A DNA stretch of 64,000 bases from Cupriavidus basilensis (GCF_000832305.1 NZ_CP010536.1:1984001-2048000); one strand, 5' to 3'. Positions 9,249 through 18,698 are shown, counted from the stretch's first letter. A program made the numbers and translations. Notes: generated from the letters alone by a model not told the origin.

Positions 9249-10355
9249 TCAGGCTGCCAGGCTGGCAACCGGCTGGACGATGATCTTGACGTTGCCATCC
9301 TTGTTGTTGACGAGTTCTTCGAAGCCTTGCGACACAATGTCGGCGAGGGAGATCCGTCCGGTGATGAGCGGCTGCACGTCGATGCGGCCATCGGCGATAA
9401 AGCGGATCACGTCGGCGAATTCGCCGTTATAGGCGAGCGATCCGATGATTTCCTTCTCCGTCGATACGATCTCGAAGAAATTGAATGCGCTGGGCTCTTC
9501 GAAGATGCCCACCATCACGCATTTCCCGGCCTTGCGGATCACGTCGATGGCAAGCTTCGCCGTGGCCTTGTTGCCGATGCACTCGAAGGACACATCCGCG
9601 CCATAGCCGCCGGTCAGTGCCTTGACCTGCGCGATCGCGTCGCATTCCTTGGGATCGATGACGACGTTGGCGCCAACCTCCAGCGCCTTCTTCTTGCGCG
9701 CCGACGACATTTCGAGCGCGATGATGCGGCCTGCGCCGGCCGCCTTCGCGCACATGATCGTGCACAGGCCGATGGTGCCGGCGCCAACCACCACAACCGT
9801 CTGGCCGACGATGTTGCCGGCTTTCTTCACGGCATGAAGCCCTACCGCCAGCGGTTCGATCAGTGCCCCCGCCTCGGTGGGGAAGTTCTCCGGCAGCTTG
9901 TAGAGCAGCTCCGCCGGTACGTTGACGTATTCCGCGAATGCGCCGTTGTTCATCAGGCCGGTGAACGCGAGACTCTCGCAGATGTTGTACAGGCCATGGG
10001 TGCAGTAATAGCATTTTCCGCAATGCTGGCAGGCATCCGCGGTGACGCGTTCGCCGACCTTGAAACCGGTCACGCCCGCGCCCAGTTCCGCGATCTCGCC
10101 ACTGAACTCGTGGCCCAAGATGCATTGCCCCTTCAGACCGGTGAGCGGGTGGGGGTGGTCGACCGGGATAAAGACCGGGCCCGCGACATATTCATGCAGG
10201 TCCGACCCGCAGATGCCGCACCAATGCACGCGGATCTTTACCCATCCTTCGGCGGGCTTGTCCGGGACGCGTACCTCCTCGACGCGGACATCGTGGCGAC
10301 CCCGCCATACGGCGGCCTTCATGCTGGACTGATGTACCGAACCTTCGTTGCTCAC
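9249..10355 (-). CDS. (R,R)-butanediol / threonine-type zinc-dependent alcohol dehydrogenase
   Basis: 368 residues. A GTG start at 10355 is chosen because GGAG lies upstream; the internal ATG at 10322 (MKAAVWRGRHDVRVEE) is an alternative. Catalytic zinc ligands are in CGICGSDLHEY and GHEFSGEI. The structural zinc cysteines are in CQHCGKCYYCTHGLYNIC. The Rossmann motif is VVVGAGTIGLCTIM. The HPHPLTGLKGQCILGHEFSGE stretch is characteristic of 2,3-butanediol dehydrogenases, which interconvert butanediol and acetoin with NAD. The adjacent AcoR-like activator gene and the candidate sigma-54 promoter support a role in acetoin/butanediol use. Confidence 0.88.
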   Translation of the reverse strand: MSNEGSVHQSSMKAAVWRGRHDVRVEEVRVPDKPAEGWVKIRVHWCGICGSDLHEYVAGPVFIPVDHPHPLTGLKGQCILGHEFSGEIAELGAGVTGFKVGERVTADACQHCGKCYYCTHGLYNICESLAFTGLMNNGAFAEYVNVPAELLYKLPENFPTEAGALIEPLAVGLHAVKKAGNIVGQTVVVVGAGTIGLCTIMCAKAAGAGRIIALEMSSARKKKALEVGANVVIDPKECDAIAQVKALTGGYGADVSFECIGNKATAKLAIDVIRKAGKCVMVGIFEEPSAFNFFEIVSTEKEIIGSLAYNGEFADVIRFIADGRIDVQPLITGRISLADIVSQGFEELVNNKDGNVKIIVQPVASLAA

Positions 10356-10666
10356 GGTTGTGTCTCCATCGTAGTTGTGGGGAATCGACGAAGGGCCATG
10401 CGGGTGGCGCGGGTCAACGTGTGGCGTGGCCTTCGTGCAGGAAGGAAACCGCATGATCCATGCCAGAGAGGACAGCAGACGAAGGTGGATGACGAAGGCG
10501 CAGCGTGCGCTGCGGCGCAGCGCGGGGAGGGCTCAGGCGCAGGCAGGGTAAAGCGTGGGCAGCGCGGGATTAGTGCTGCGATACAGCATGACGCCGGCGA
10601 TGGACTGGCAAGCTACGGCGCGGCAAGCGTGAGACGGCCCGGCTCGATCCGGTGAGACACCGTGCC
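10356..10666. other. Regulatory gap between butanediol dehydrogenase and its probable activator
   Basis: 311 bp without a gene. It contains the sigma-54-like promoter and, at its far end, a 17-bp dyad that could be an enhancer site. Confidence 0.6.
10451..10465 (-). promoter_or_regulatory. Candidate sigma-54 (-24/-12) promoter of the butanediol dehydrogenase
   Basis: On the minus strand it reads TGGCATGGATCATGC. Compared with TGGCACG-N4-TTGC, the GG and GC dinucleotides are correctly spaced and most positions match; deviations are T for C at the sixth base and A for T at -13. The predicted start near 10440 gives a leader of about 85 nt. The neighbouring activator belongs to the sigma-54-dependent family, which makes the match more credible. 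Confidence 0.55.
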
Positions 10667-10669
10667 TCA
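10653..10669. promoter_or_regulatory. 17-bp near-perfect dyad, possible enhancer site for the AcoR-like activator
   Basis: TGAGACACCGTGCCTCA is symmetrical at 14 of 17 positions. It overlaps the last codon of the activator gene and lies about 190 bp upstream of the candidate -24/-12 promoter, a usual distance for an enhancer. It could instead be part of a terminator stem. Confidence 0.35.
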
Positions 10670-12724
10670 GTCCGCCTCGTCCGCCTGAGCGTCTGTCTGA
10701 GCGTCTGTTTGAGACAAGGGCGGCGCTCCAGGCAAGGATGCCGAACCCGGGTAGACGATGCCGTATCTGGCCATCTTGCGGTAGATGGTTGCGCGGCTCA
10801 TGCCCAGTGCCTTGGCGGTTTCCTTGACGCGCCAGTGGTGGCAGGCGAGCATCTGCGCGATGTGCTCTCGTTCGAGAAGCTCGCCGGGGCGCAGGCCGGC
10901 ACTGTCGAATGCCTGCGCGGTGACTGGCGGGTTCGCGGGCTGCGGCGCCGCTGGCGCGGCATCGGCCGGGCAGCGCAGGTAGTCGGGAAGATCTTCGGCG
11001 ACAATGACGCCTTGGGCTGCGGCCAGCGCGCATGCGTAGCGTAATGCCATGCGCAGTTGCCGTACGTTGCCGGGCCAGCGATAGCGGCGGATGCATGCCA
11101 TTGCCTCCTCGGACAGCGCGGACCGGGTGCCGTGCGCCTGGGCTTCATCCGCCAGGAAGAAGTCGACGAGCTCGCCCAGGTCAGTGCGATCGCGCAGGGG
11201 AGGCAGCCGGAACACGGCGCCAGTCAGGCGATAGTAGAGGTCTTCCCGGAAAGTGCCTTCGGAGACCATGCGCGCAAGGTCCCTGTGGGTGGCGCAGATC
11301 AGGTTGATATCGACCCGCACCGATTGCTCGGAGCCCAGCGGCACCAGCTCGTTCTCAGCCAGCACGCGCAGCAGCCTCGTCTGCAGCGGCAAAGCCATGT
11401 CGCCGATCTCGTCCAGGAACAAAGTGCCGCCGTGCGCCTGGAGTATCTTTCCCTTGAGACCCTTGCGCTTTGCGCCGGTGAATGCGCCTTCCGCGTAGCC
11501 GAACAGCTCGCTTTCGATCAGCGTATCCGGGATGGCCGCACAGTTTACGGCGACAAACGGCTGCGGCGCGCGCAGCGAACCGCGATGCACGGCGAGTGCG
11601 AATGCCTCCTTGCCTGTTCCCGTCTCGCCCTGCAGCAGCACGGGAATGCGCCGGTCGATGATCTGGAGCGCGCGGGCGAGATGCGACGAGACCTGTGGGT
11701 CGCCGGTGACCAGGCGATCGCTGGCGATGGCACGGGCCGCCGGCTCGGCGTGGCCGGCGGCCGGGTGTCCCGGCGGCAGCGATATCGTGCGCAAGGCCTG
11801 GCGCGGCGGGCGAAGTCTCGCGAAAAAGCGGTCCCCGCCACGGGTCAGGCGCAACGGGAACATCTCCAGGCCGCTGTTCAGGTCGATGACCTGTCCGGCA
11901 TTGAGATCGAACAGATGCTGGACGTTCGACGGAATCGCGGTGTATAGCCTGCTCAGCATGCTTCTCGTCTGCCGGTTCATCGATGCGATGTTTCCGGCAT
12001 CGTCGAATGCAATCAGCAGTTCGGGGTGCAGGCTCAGGTAGTCCTGGCTGCGGTGCAGGTACAGGGTCCACAAGTGGCCGGTATCGTGGAGCAGGTAGGC
12101 GTTCTCGATCATCTCCGCCGCCTGGCACACCCAGGCGTAGATCAGTTCCTGCGAGTCCCGGTTTTCACTGTTTCGCACGGCCGATACGTCCAGCACGCCG
12201 GTGAGTTCGCCGGCTGGCGAGATGATGGGCGCGGCGGTACAGGTCAGGCAGGTGAACGCTGCCCTGAAGTGATCCTCGGTGTGGACGGTGATGGGTTCCT
12301 TGTCTGCCAGCACGCAGGCCACGCCGCTGGTCCCCTCGGCGTCCTCCGTGAAATAGCGGCCGTGATACAGGCCGTGCTGCCGATATTCCTTGCGCCGGTC
12401 TTCCTGCCCACGAAAATCGATCAGGGCGCCATCGGCGTCGGCCACCAGCACGCAATAGCCCGCCTTGCCAACGATGCCGTGCAAGCGCTCCACCACCGGG
12501 CTCGAGAAGCGCAGCAGGGCCTCGGCGCGATTGCGTCGGTCTTTCAGCTCCGCCGCACTGATGACGCGCGGGCCTGACGTATTGCCCGGATCCAGCTGAA
12601 AGGTATTGAGCGAGCGGGTCCAGGAGCGAAACAGGCGCGCCTGCGCCGCCGCTTCATGGAATGATGCATTGTCGACCACGGATGAAACGCGTCGTGCGTG
12701 TTGCAGTGCATATGATTGCGTCAT
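10667..12724 (-). CDS. acoR: AcoR-like sigma-54-dependent transcriptional activator
   Basis: 685 residues from the ATG at 12724, which follows GAGGAAG. An N-terminal GAF-type sensory region covers about residues 75-210. The AAA+ domain has Walker A GETGTGKE (366-373), the sigma-54 contact loop GAFTGA (413-418) and Walker B GGTLFLDEIGD (432-442). A Fis-type HTH near the C-terminus reads VKETAKALGMSRATIYRKM. Family members sense acetoin or related diketones and drive acetoin/butanediol genes with RpoN. The downstream dehydrogenase with a -24/-12-like promoter is the likely target. The C-terminus ends in an acidic QTDAQTDAQADEAD tail. Confidence 0.9.
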   Translation of the reverse strand: MTQSYALQHARRVSSVVDNASFHEAAAQARLFRSWTRSLNTFQLDPGNTSGPRVISAAELKDRRNRAEALLRFSSPVVERLHGIVGKAGYCVLVADADGALIDFRGQEDRRKEYRQHGLYHGRYFTEDAEGTSGVACVLADKEPITVHTEDHFRAAFTCLTCTAAPIISPAGELTGVLDVSAVRNSENRDSQELIYAWVCQAAEMIENAYLLHDTGHLWTLYLHRSQDYLSLHPELLIAFDDAGNIASMNRQTRSMLSRLYTAIPSNVQHLFDLNAGQVIDLNSGLEMFPLRLTRGGDRFFARLRPPRQALRTISLPPGHPAAGHAEPAARAIASDRLVTGDPQVSSHLARALQIIDRRIPVLLQGETGTGKEAFALAVHRGSLRAPQPFVAVNCAAIPDTLIESELFGYAEGAFTGAKRKGLKGKILQAHGGTLFLDEIGDMALPLQTRLLRVLAENELVPLGSEQSVRVDINLICATHRDLARMVSEGTFREDLYYRLTGAVFRLPPLRDRTDLGELVDFFLADEAQAHGTRSALSEEAMACIRRYRWPGNVRQLRMALRYACALAAAQGVIVAEDLPDYLRCPADAAPAAPQPANPPVTAQAFDSAGLRPGELLEREHIAQMLACHHWRVKETAKALGMSRATIYRKMARYGIVYPGSASLPGAPPLSQTDAQTDAQADEAD

Positions 12725-12989
12725 GCCAGCTTCCTCAACATGCGTCACGCCAATTGCAAGGTGCGTCGGCGTTCGATAGGTCGACACGGCTGCGTTGTGT
12801 GCCACGATCACGCGGCACCGGTCTGCGTGCCGCGTCTTTTTAGCACATCCCGAACCGGCGCTCACATTGCAGCGCAGCACGGGAACCGCGTCAGACGCGA
12901 TTCGTGCCTCGCGCAGCGCCGGAAACGAGATCAGCCGGCGGCAGTCGATATAGACCGGGCTGGCCCGGCCGGAACGGCTCGGCCGTGGC

Positions 12990-14243
12990 TCAGAGGCTCG
13001 CGATGGTGTCGTCCAGCACCTGCACGCCGAGCAGGAAATCATCGATGTCCATGGCCTCGTGCGGGTTGTGCGAGCCGTTTTCGTTGCGCACGAAGAGCAT
13101 GCCGGTGGGGATGCCGGCGTTGGCGAACAGCGAGGCATCGTGCCCCGCGCCGCTTGGCACCGGCTCAACCGGGAGGTCACGTTGCCGGCATGCCTGCGTG
13201 AGCAGCGCACAGAGCCTGCCGTCCATGGTGGCCGGGGCCGATTCGATGCGGCGGTCGAACGCGAACCGCACGCCGCGATCGCGCGAGATCGCCTTGCATT
13301 CCGTGCGCAGCAGTTGATGGAAGCCTTCCAGCGTTTCCTCGCTCTTGCTGCGCGCTTCGAAGCTGAAGCTCACCATGCCGGGGATGCGGGAGATCGAATG
13401 CTCCGCCGGGCTGGTGCTGACCACGCCAGTGGTGACGACCAGGTCGATACCGCGCTCCAGCAGCACGCGCCAGTGCTCGTCCAGCCGCGTGATCAGGTCG
13501 GCCACGGCAAACATGGCGTCCTTGCGCAGCCATCGTGGCACCGCGCCGGAGTGCCCGGCCTCGCCGATGCACTGGATCCGGTTGTGCCGCACATTGCCGC
13601 GGATGCCGGGCACCACCGCCACCGGCAAGCCGCGCGCGACCATCACCGGGCCTTGCTCGATATGCAGTTCCAGGTAGGCATGGACTTTGGCTTTGTCGAG
13701 CAGCGGCGCCTGCGCGCGGATCGCCTCGACATCGGCGCCGGCGGCGGTCATGCAGGCCGCCAGCGACGCGCCGGAATGCCGGTGCGCCAGCGCCAGGTCG
13801 TCGGCGCTGAGCTTGCCCAGCAGCGCGCCCGAACCCATGTACGCCTTGCCGAACCAGGCACTTTCCTCGCCCCGGAAGCCCACCACCTGCAGCGGCACGC
13901 GCGAGTGCCGGCCGGACCGCTTTTGCCGGAACTGGCAGAGCAGGCCAGCGACGATCCCCGCCAGCCCGTCGAAGTTGCCGCCTTGCGGGACGGAGTCCAG
14001 GTGGGAGCCGACCCACGTCGCTGGCGCGCCCGTGTCGGCTTGCGGCAGGCGCAAGACGAGATTGGCGGCGCGGTCGGCCTGCGCTTGCAGGCCGTGGCGC
14101 AGCGCGAAGTCCCGCAGGTAGCTGGCCGCCGCGGTTTCGCCCGCGCCGTAGCTGTCGCGGGTCACGCCAACGCCATCGAACGACAGCTCGCGCATGTCCT
14201 TGAAGAGCTGTTCGGCGACCGGCTTGAGTTCCAGAATTTCCAT
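12990..14243 (-). CDS. M20-family Zn amidohydrolase (N-carbamoyl-L-amino acid hydrolase / allantoate amidohydrolase type)
   Basis: 417 residues, full length for the hydantoinase/carbamoylase amidase group. Metal-binding motifs visible are GSHLDSVPQGGNFDG (His and Asp ligands), GFRGEESAWFG (Glu-Glu pair), YLELHIEQGPV and a C-terminal GAGHDASLFA. These enzymes hydrolyse N-carbamoyl amino acids or ureido compounds to release ammonia and carbon dioxide. It lies 265 bp upstream of the acoR-like gene on the same strand; no functional link is obvious. The ATG at 14243 is the natural family start. Confidence 0.88.
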   Translation of the reverse strand: MEILELKPVAEQLFKDMRELSFDGVGVTRDSYGAGETAAASYLRDFALRHGLQAQADRAANLVLRLPQADTGAPATWVGSHLDSVPQGGNFDGLAGIVAGLLCQFRQKRSGRHSRVPLQVVGFRGEESAWFGKAYMGSGALLGKLSADDLALAHRHSGASLAACMTAAGADVEAIRAQAPLLDKAKVHAYLELHIEQGPVMVARGLPVAVVPGIRGNVRHNRIQCIGEAGHSGAVPRWLRKDAMFAVADLITRLDEHWRVLLERGIDLVVTTGVVSTSPAEHSISRIPGMVSFSFEARSKSEETLEGFHQLLRTECKAISRDRGVRFAFDRRIESAPATMDGRLCALLTQACRQRDLPVEPVPSGAGHDASLFANAGIPTGMLFVRNENGSHNPHEAMDIDDFLLGVQVLDDTIASL

Positions 14244-14316
14244 GACACGTTTGTTGATCGTTGCAGTGACGCGCCAGCGGCATGCGCCGGCGCGAGCGGT
14301 CTTTTGCGCATGGCGC

Positions 14317-14454
14317 TCAGCCGGATTGCTGCGCGAAGCGCAGCCAGCGGTCGCTCAAGTGCGGGTCGATCCGGACCTGGCCCACCAGGTCGAGCAGCGC
14401 CTCGGTGCCGGTTTCCTGGCAATAGTCCTGCAGCCCATCGATGATCTTTTGCAT
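14317..14454 (-). CDS. Possible small protein of 45 residues
   Basis: A short leftward frame upstream of the amidohydrolase, beginning MQKIIDGLQDYCQETG and ending RWLRFAQQSG. It has a balanced, non-shadow composition, but no clear ribosome site precedes the ATG at 14454. The frame remains open for 14 codons farther upstream without a start codon, so it might be a decayed remnant of a longer gene. Function unknown. Confidence 0.35.
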   Translation of the reverse strand: MQKIIDGLQDYCQETGTEALLDLVGQVRIDPHLSDRWLRFAQQSG

Positions 14455-14785
14455 GACGCCGGGTTGCGGGCCACTGCAGGTAAGCCGAAATACGTCTCAA
14501 TTTGTAGACTGTATAGGGAAAAAAATACCCGGATGGATCTGGCTGCAGGCACTACTCTGCAAATACTCTTTGATCCGTTGCCATTCGGTATCTGTCTTTT
14601 TTTTTAGATTACGCGTGGAAAATCGCGTTTGCAAGGGTTTTTTTAGAGGCCGATGGCATGCTGGAGCGGTGGCTCGCATACGCTTCTCGCTAGTCTGCAG
14701 TAGCCATGGCAGCACAATCGTCTAATTATTGAGAATGCCGAGGGCATTCATGCCGCGGCCCGGGCATTTGGTAAACTCCGCTCCC
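14455..14785. other. AT-richer promoter region upstream of the TetR gene
   Basis: About 330 bp with runs of A and T (14517-14524, 14597-14606, 14638-14645) and lower GC than its surroundings. No gene seen. It probably contains the promoters of the TetR gene and of the leftward amidohydrolase unit. Confidence 0.5.
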
Positions 14786-15484
14786 ATGAAAAAACCAGCA
14801 ACAGCACGCGGTGACGCCCCGGTAAAGCAGGGCCAGTCCCAAGGTGGAACCACCAAGCCGGAAGGGCAGTGGCACCATGGCGACCTGCGCGCTTCGCTGA
14901 TTGCGTGGGGCACCCATCTGCTCGATACCGAGGGGATCGCGGGCATGAGCATGCGCACGGCAGCCAAGCTCGCTGGCGTCTCGCCGGGCGCGCCGGCCTA
15001 TCATTTCAAGGACCGGAACGGGCTGCTGGCCGCCATTGCGGCCCAGGCGTTTCGCGACCTGGTGGCGTATCGCCGCCAGAGCGTCGAGAACATCGACCCT
15101 GCCGATGCGCAAGGGCGGCTGCGGGCGATCATGCTCGCCTACGTGGCGTTCGCCCAGGCGCATCCCGCGCGGTTTCACCTGATGTTCGGGCCGGAGATTG
15201 CGGACCGGGAGCAGTATCCGGAGCTGGCGGAGGCGGGTGCTGCCTCGTTCCAGGTGCTGCGCAGCGCCATCGGGCCCGTACTGCAGGCGCCAGGCGTCGG
15301 CGGGCTCAGCGAGGAGCAACTGGCGTTCTCCGTGTGGGCCGCCACGCACGGCCTGGCCACGCTGACCATCGACCGCCGCCGCCTGCCTGTGGCCTCCACG
15401 CACAAGCCCACGGCCGAGCAGATGGCCGATGTTGTCGTGCAGTTCTGCCTGGCGGCGTTGCGGGGATCGGCAACGCCGCGCTAG
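14786..15484 (+). CDS. TetR-family transcriptional regulator
   Basis: 232 residues from the ATG at 14786 (MKKPATARGD); upstream in-frame ATGs would add a proline-rich tail not typical of the family. The HTH lies in the N-terminal third: GIAGMSMRTAAKLAGVSPGAPAYHFKDRNGLLAAIA. A helical ligand-binding domain follows. Convergent with the carotenoid-oxygenase-family gene, and the only regulator nearby, so it probably represses the ligase/oxygenase pair. A palindrome upstream of the ligase is a candidate operator. Confidence 0.88.
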   Translation: MKKPATARGDAPVKQGQSQGGTTKPEGQWHHGDLRASLIAWGTHLLDTEGIAGMSMRTAAKLAGVSPGAPAYHFKDRNGLLAAIAAQAFRDLVAYRRQSVENIDPADAQGRLRAIMLAYVAFAQAHPARFHLMFGPEIADREQYPELAEAGAASFQVLRSAIGPVLQAPGVGGLSEEQLAFSVWAATHGLATLTIDRRRLPVASTHKPTAEQMADVVVQFCLAALRGSATPR

Positions 15485-15525
15485 TTTGATCAGTGGGCCA
15501 GTCAATGCGCCGGCATGCATCCGCC

Positions 15526-16947
15526 TCAGTCGGCGGGACGCCAGTTGCCGTGGAAGCCGGCGGGCACGCGATGCGACAGGTGTACCAGCGCCACCGGCCC
15601 TGCCGCCAGCGCCTGCGCGTTGAAGATAGCCATATCGCTGCGGTTCTCCGCGGCGCGCCAGATCACGGACAGCAGCCAGCCGTCGCCCTCATCGGCATCC
15701 GCATGGCGCGGGACAAACACGGGTTCGCCGCATTTGTCGCCGGCCGGCGGCTGGTACTGCGCGACCTGCCCGGTGGCCAGGTCGATATGCGCCAGGCCGC
15801 TGCGCAGGCTGTCGCCCTGGGTGGAGGCGGAGATATCCCCACTGCAGTAGTAGCCGTGCCGGTAGGGCAGCATGGCAAAGCGCTCGTCCAGGCGCGGAAA
15901 CTCGCCCGGCGTATCGCATAGCGGCTGCTCGCGATACGTGCCGGATTTCCCCGCCAGGTCGAAGGTCCAGCGCACCAGGCTGGCCACGGGCGCGCCGTTG
16001 GAGAGCGGGCGCCCGTCCGGGCCGGGGAACAGCGGCGGCACGTCGTACTTCATCATGTCGCAGACGATGCCGCCGTGCGGCGTGTCGAAGGCGTTCATCG
16101 GATGGAAGACGTAGCACGGATCGCCGGTGAACCAGCGCACATCCGCCGCGGTGCCGTCGCGCGGCAGGATGCCGATGTGCGTGCCTTTGTCCGGTTCCCA
16201 CGCATAGGCCGGCTGGCCGTTGGTGGCGCGCGCCATCGATCCCGTCAGCGGGAAGATGGGAAACAGGATGTGGGTGCGCGTCACCACGAAGTCATGGACC
16301 ATGCTCGGGAACGGCGCGACGATATGCACGGAGCGCAGCAGCTTGCCCTGGCTGTCTGCCACATGCAGCATCAGGTCCGGCGTGAACGGGCCGCGGGCGC
16401 CGTAGCCGAAGAAGACCATTTCGCCGTTGACCGGGTCGATCTTGGGGTGCGCGGTCATGGGCCCGGAGAATTTCTCATCGAAGGTCTGGTAGCCGCGCGG
16501 CGCCAGCGATACCGGGTCCACTTCGAACGGCATATGCGCTTCTTCCAGCGCCAGCAGGCGCCCGCCATGCCAGACCACGTTGGTATTGGCCACGGTGGAG
16601 TTCAGCTCAAGCAGCCTGGGGTCCGTCAGGTGCCGGCTTGCCAGCGAGCCTGACAAGCCTTCGCCGTTCTTGTTTTCCATGACCCATTTCGGCGTGCGGA
16701 TCCAGCGGTTGCGGTAGGACACGCGGCCCTTCTCGAAATGAAACGCGTGCAGCATGCCATCGCCCGAGAACCAATGGTATTTGCCGCGCGGCGCGAACTG
16801 CGGATTCGGCCCGTTGCGGTAAAAGGTGCCGCGCAGCCCGGCCGGCACCTCGCCCGTGACCGGCAGGTTAGGCGCGTCGCACTCGGCGTGCAGCGGCGCG
16901 AAGTAGCCGGACAAATAGGGCTCGTTGGTGGGGAAGGCGATGGCCAT
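15526..16947 (-). CDS. Carotenoid cleavage/lignostilbene-type dioxygenase
   Basis: 473 residues, the usual size of the carotenoid oxygenase family. The iron is held by four histidines; matching segments are TAHPKIDP (near residue 167), SMVHDFVV, YVFHPMNAF and the C-terminal GFHGNWRPAD. GTFYRNGPNPQF is the conserved N-terminal blade motif. Bacterial members cut stilbenes, isoeugenol or carotenoids at a double bond. The co-directional acyl-CoA ligase 69 bp upstream favours a phenylpropanoid or lignin-derived substrate over a carotenoid (inference). The ATG at 16947 follows GGAGA. Confidence 0.88.
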   Translation of the reverse strand: MAIAFPTNEPYLSGYFAPLHAECDAPNLPVTGEVPAGLRGTFYRNGPNPQFAPRGKYHWFSGDGMLHAFHFEKGRVSYRNRWIRTPKWVMENKNGEGLSGSLASRHLTDPRLLELNSTVANTNVVWHGGRLLALEEAHMPFEVDPVSLAPRGYQTFDEKFSGPMTAHPKIDPVNGEMVFFGYGARGPFTPDLMLHVADSQGKLLRSVHIVAPFPSMVHDFVVTRTHILFPIFPLTGSMARATNGQPAYAWEPDKGTHIGILPRDGTAADVRWFTGDPCYVFHPMNAFDTPHGGIVCDMMKYDVPPLFPGPDGRPLSNGAPVASLVRWTFDLAGKSGTYREQPLCDTPGEFPRLDERFAMLPYRHGYYCSGDISASTQGDSLRSGLAHIDLATGQVAQYQPPAGDKCGEPVFVPRHADADEGDGWLLSVIWRAAENRSDMAIFNAQALAAGPVALVHLSHRVPAGFHGNWRPAD

Positions 16948-17016
16948 GGGTGCTGTCTCCGATCTGTTTTATCCACCTGCTTTTGATGGGTTTGATGCGC
17001 TTGGGCACCGCTGGAT

Positions 17017-18525
17017 TCAGATGGCGCGCGCCTGGCCCTGCCAGTGCGGCTCGCGCAGCCGGCGCTTGAAGATCTTGCCGGTGTCTTCCCGTGGCAGCGT
17101 CGCGTGGATCTCGACGATGCGCGGCACCTTGTAGTTGGCAATGCGCTCGCGCAGGAAGGCTTGCACCTGCGCGCCATCGAGGCCGTGCCCGGGGCTTGGC
17201 TGGACCGCGGCGGCCAGGCCTTCGCCGAACTCCGCATCGGGAATGCCGAAGACCGCGCAGTCCGCCACGCCCGGCATGGTCTGCAGCACCGACTCGATCT
17301 CCGCCGGATAGATATTCACACCGCCCGAGATGACCATATCGGCCTTGCGGTCGCAGATGTGCAGGAACCCGTCTTCATCCAGGTAGCCCATGTCGCCCAG
17401 CGTGATCAGCCCGTCGCGCTCCATGGCCGCACGGGCTTCGGGCCGGTTGATGTAGGTGAAGTCGGGCAGCGCGCGCTGGCGCACATAAATCAGGCCGATT
17501 TCCCGCGCCGGCAACGCGTTGCCGTCCTCGTCCAGGATGCGGATTTCGGCATCGGGAAGCGCGCTGCCTGCCGAGCCCGGATGGCGCAGCCAGTTCGCCG
17601 AGTCGGCGAACGTGGTGTAGCCTGCCTCGCTCGATCCGTAGGCCTCGGTGATGATGGGCCCGAACCACGCGATCATGGCCTGCTTGAGGGGAACGGGGCA
17701 GGGCGAGCCGGTCGAGGCCACCTGGCGCAGCGCGGACAGATCATGCCCCGTGCGCGCTTCAGGCGGCAAGGCCAGCAGGCGCTGGTACATGGTCGGCACC
17801 AGGTAGGCATGCGTGACCTTGTGGCGCGCCAGCAGCGCAAGCGCGCGCTGCGCATCGAAGCGCGGCTCCAGCACCAGCGTGGCGCCCAGGTTGCAGAAGT
17901 GCGAGAGATAGGCCATGGCCGCGCTGTGGTAGATCGGCGCGCTTAGATAGGCCGTCACGTCCGCCCCTGTGCCGTAGACGATGTCGGTGACCCGCTGCAG
18001 CCGCTGTTCCATGGCGGCGCGCTCTTCGGGCGCGCCGGGAATGCGGCGCACGCCTTTGGGCTTGCCGGTGGTGCCGGAGGTATAGGCGATGGCCCCGTGC
18101 GAGGTGCCGGTGCGCGCGGGCATGGCTGGCAGGCCCGCCCCGAAATCCGCCCAGTGATGCGCCTGCGGGCTGGATGGCGGCGCCGCGCCGCGCGAGACCA
18201 GGATGACACCGACGCCCGTGGGGATGCCTTCACGCACCTGGTCGAGCAGGTCCGCATCGACAACCAACGCGCGGGCGCCGCTGTCGGTCAGGATATGGTT
18301 GGCTTCCAGCGCCTTGAAGTGCCAGTTGATCGATGCCAGGTACAGCCCCGCCTGGCGGCAGGCCAGCACAAGCGCCACGTACTCCGGGCTGTTGCGCAGC
18401 ATGGCGGCGATGGTGTCGCCCTCCTTGCATTGCAGATCGTGCAGGCCAGCGAGAATGCGCTGGATCTCCCCTTTCATCCAGTCGGCCGAATATGCTCGCC
18501 CGTCAAACCATAGTGCCGGAACCAT
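17017..18525 (-). CDS. AMP-forming acyl-CoA synthetase / aryl-CoA ligase
   Basis: 502 residues of the ANL superfamily. The P-loop is AIAYTSGTTGKPKGVRR near residue 145. Further motifs are EAYGSSEAG, LGDMGYLDEDGFLHICDRKADMVISGGVNIYPAEIE (hinge region), and a C-terminal Lys in REDTGKIFKRRLRE that completes adenylation. It activates a carboxylic acid to its CoA ester via acyl-AMP. Probable first gene of a two-gene operon with the oxygenase. AGGAGA precedes the ATG at 18525. Confidence 0.9.
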   Translation of the reverse strand: MVPALWFDGRAYSADWMKGEIQRILAGLHDLQCKEGDTIAAMLRNSPEYVALVLACRQAGLYLASINWHFKALEANHILTDSGARALVVDADLLDQVREGIPTGVGVILVSRGAAPPSSPQAHHWADFGAGLPAMPARTGTSHGAIAYTSGTTGKPKGVRRIPGAPEERAAMEQRLQRVTDIVYGTGADVTAYLSAPIYHSAAMAYLSHFCNLGATLVLEPRFDAQRALALLARHKVTHAYLVPTMYQRLLALPPEARTGHDLSALRQVASTGSPCPVPLKQAMIAWFGPIITEAYGSSEAGYTTFADSANWLRHPGSAGSALPDAEIRILDEDGNALPAREIGLIYVRQRALPDFTYINRPEARAAMERDGLITLGDMGYLDEDGFLHICDRKADMVISGGVNIYPAEIESVLQTMPGVADCAVFGIPDAEFGEGLAAAVQPSPGHGLDGAQVQAFLRERIANYKVPRIVEIHATLPREDTGKIFKRRLREPHWQGQARAI

Positions 18526-18589
18526 CGTGTCTCCTGTCGTTGGTCGTCTCGCCTGCCAGGCGGCTCGATCGATTCTTCTTTAACTATGC

Positions 18590-18599
18590 ACTGATCAGT
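18590..18599. promoter_or_regulatory. Perfect palindrome upstream of the ligase, candidate TetR operator
   Basis: ACTGATCAGT is a perfect 10-bp palindrome 65 bp upstream of the ligase start, in the expected promoter zone. Short palindromes like this are common TetR half-site cores, but no second copy is seen at the tetR gene. Confidence 0.35.
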
Positions 18600-18698
18600 T
18601 GTGGACTCTAGCAGGCGGATCATGACGTTGCAAGGAGGTTTTACGCGCGTGGAGGGGGGCGGCAGATAGCGGCACGCGGAGGGCCGCGTGGTGGGGAG

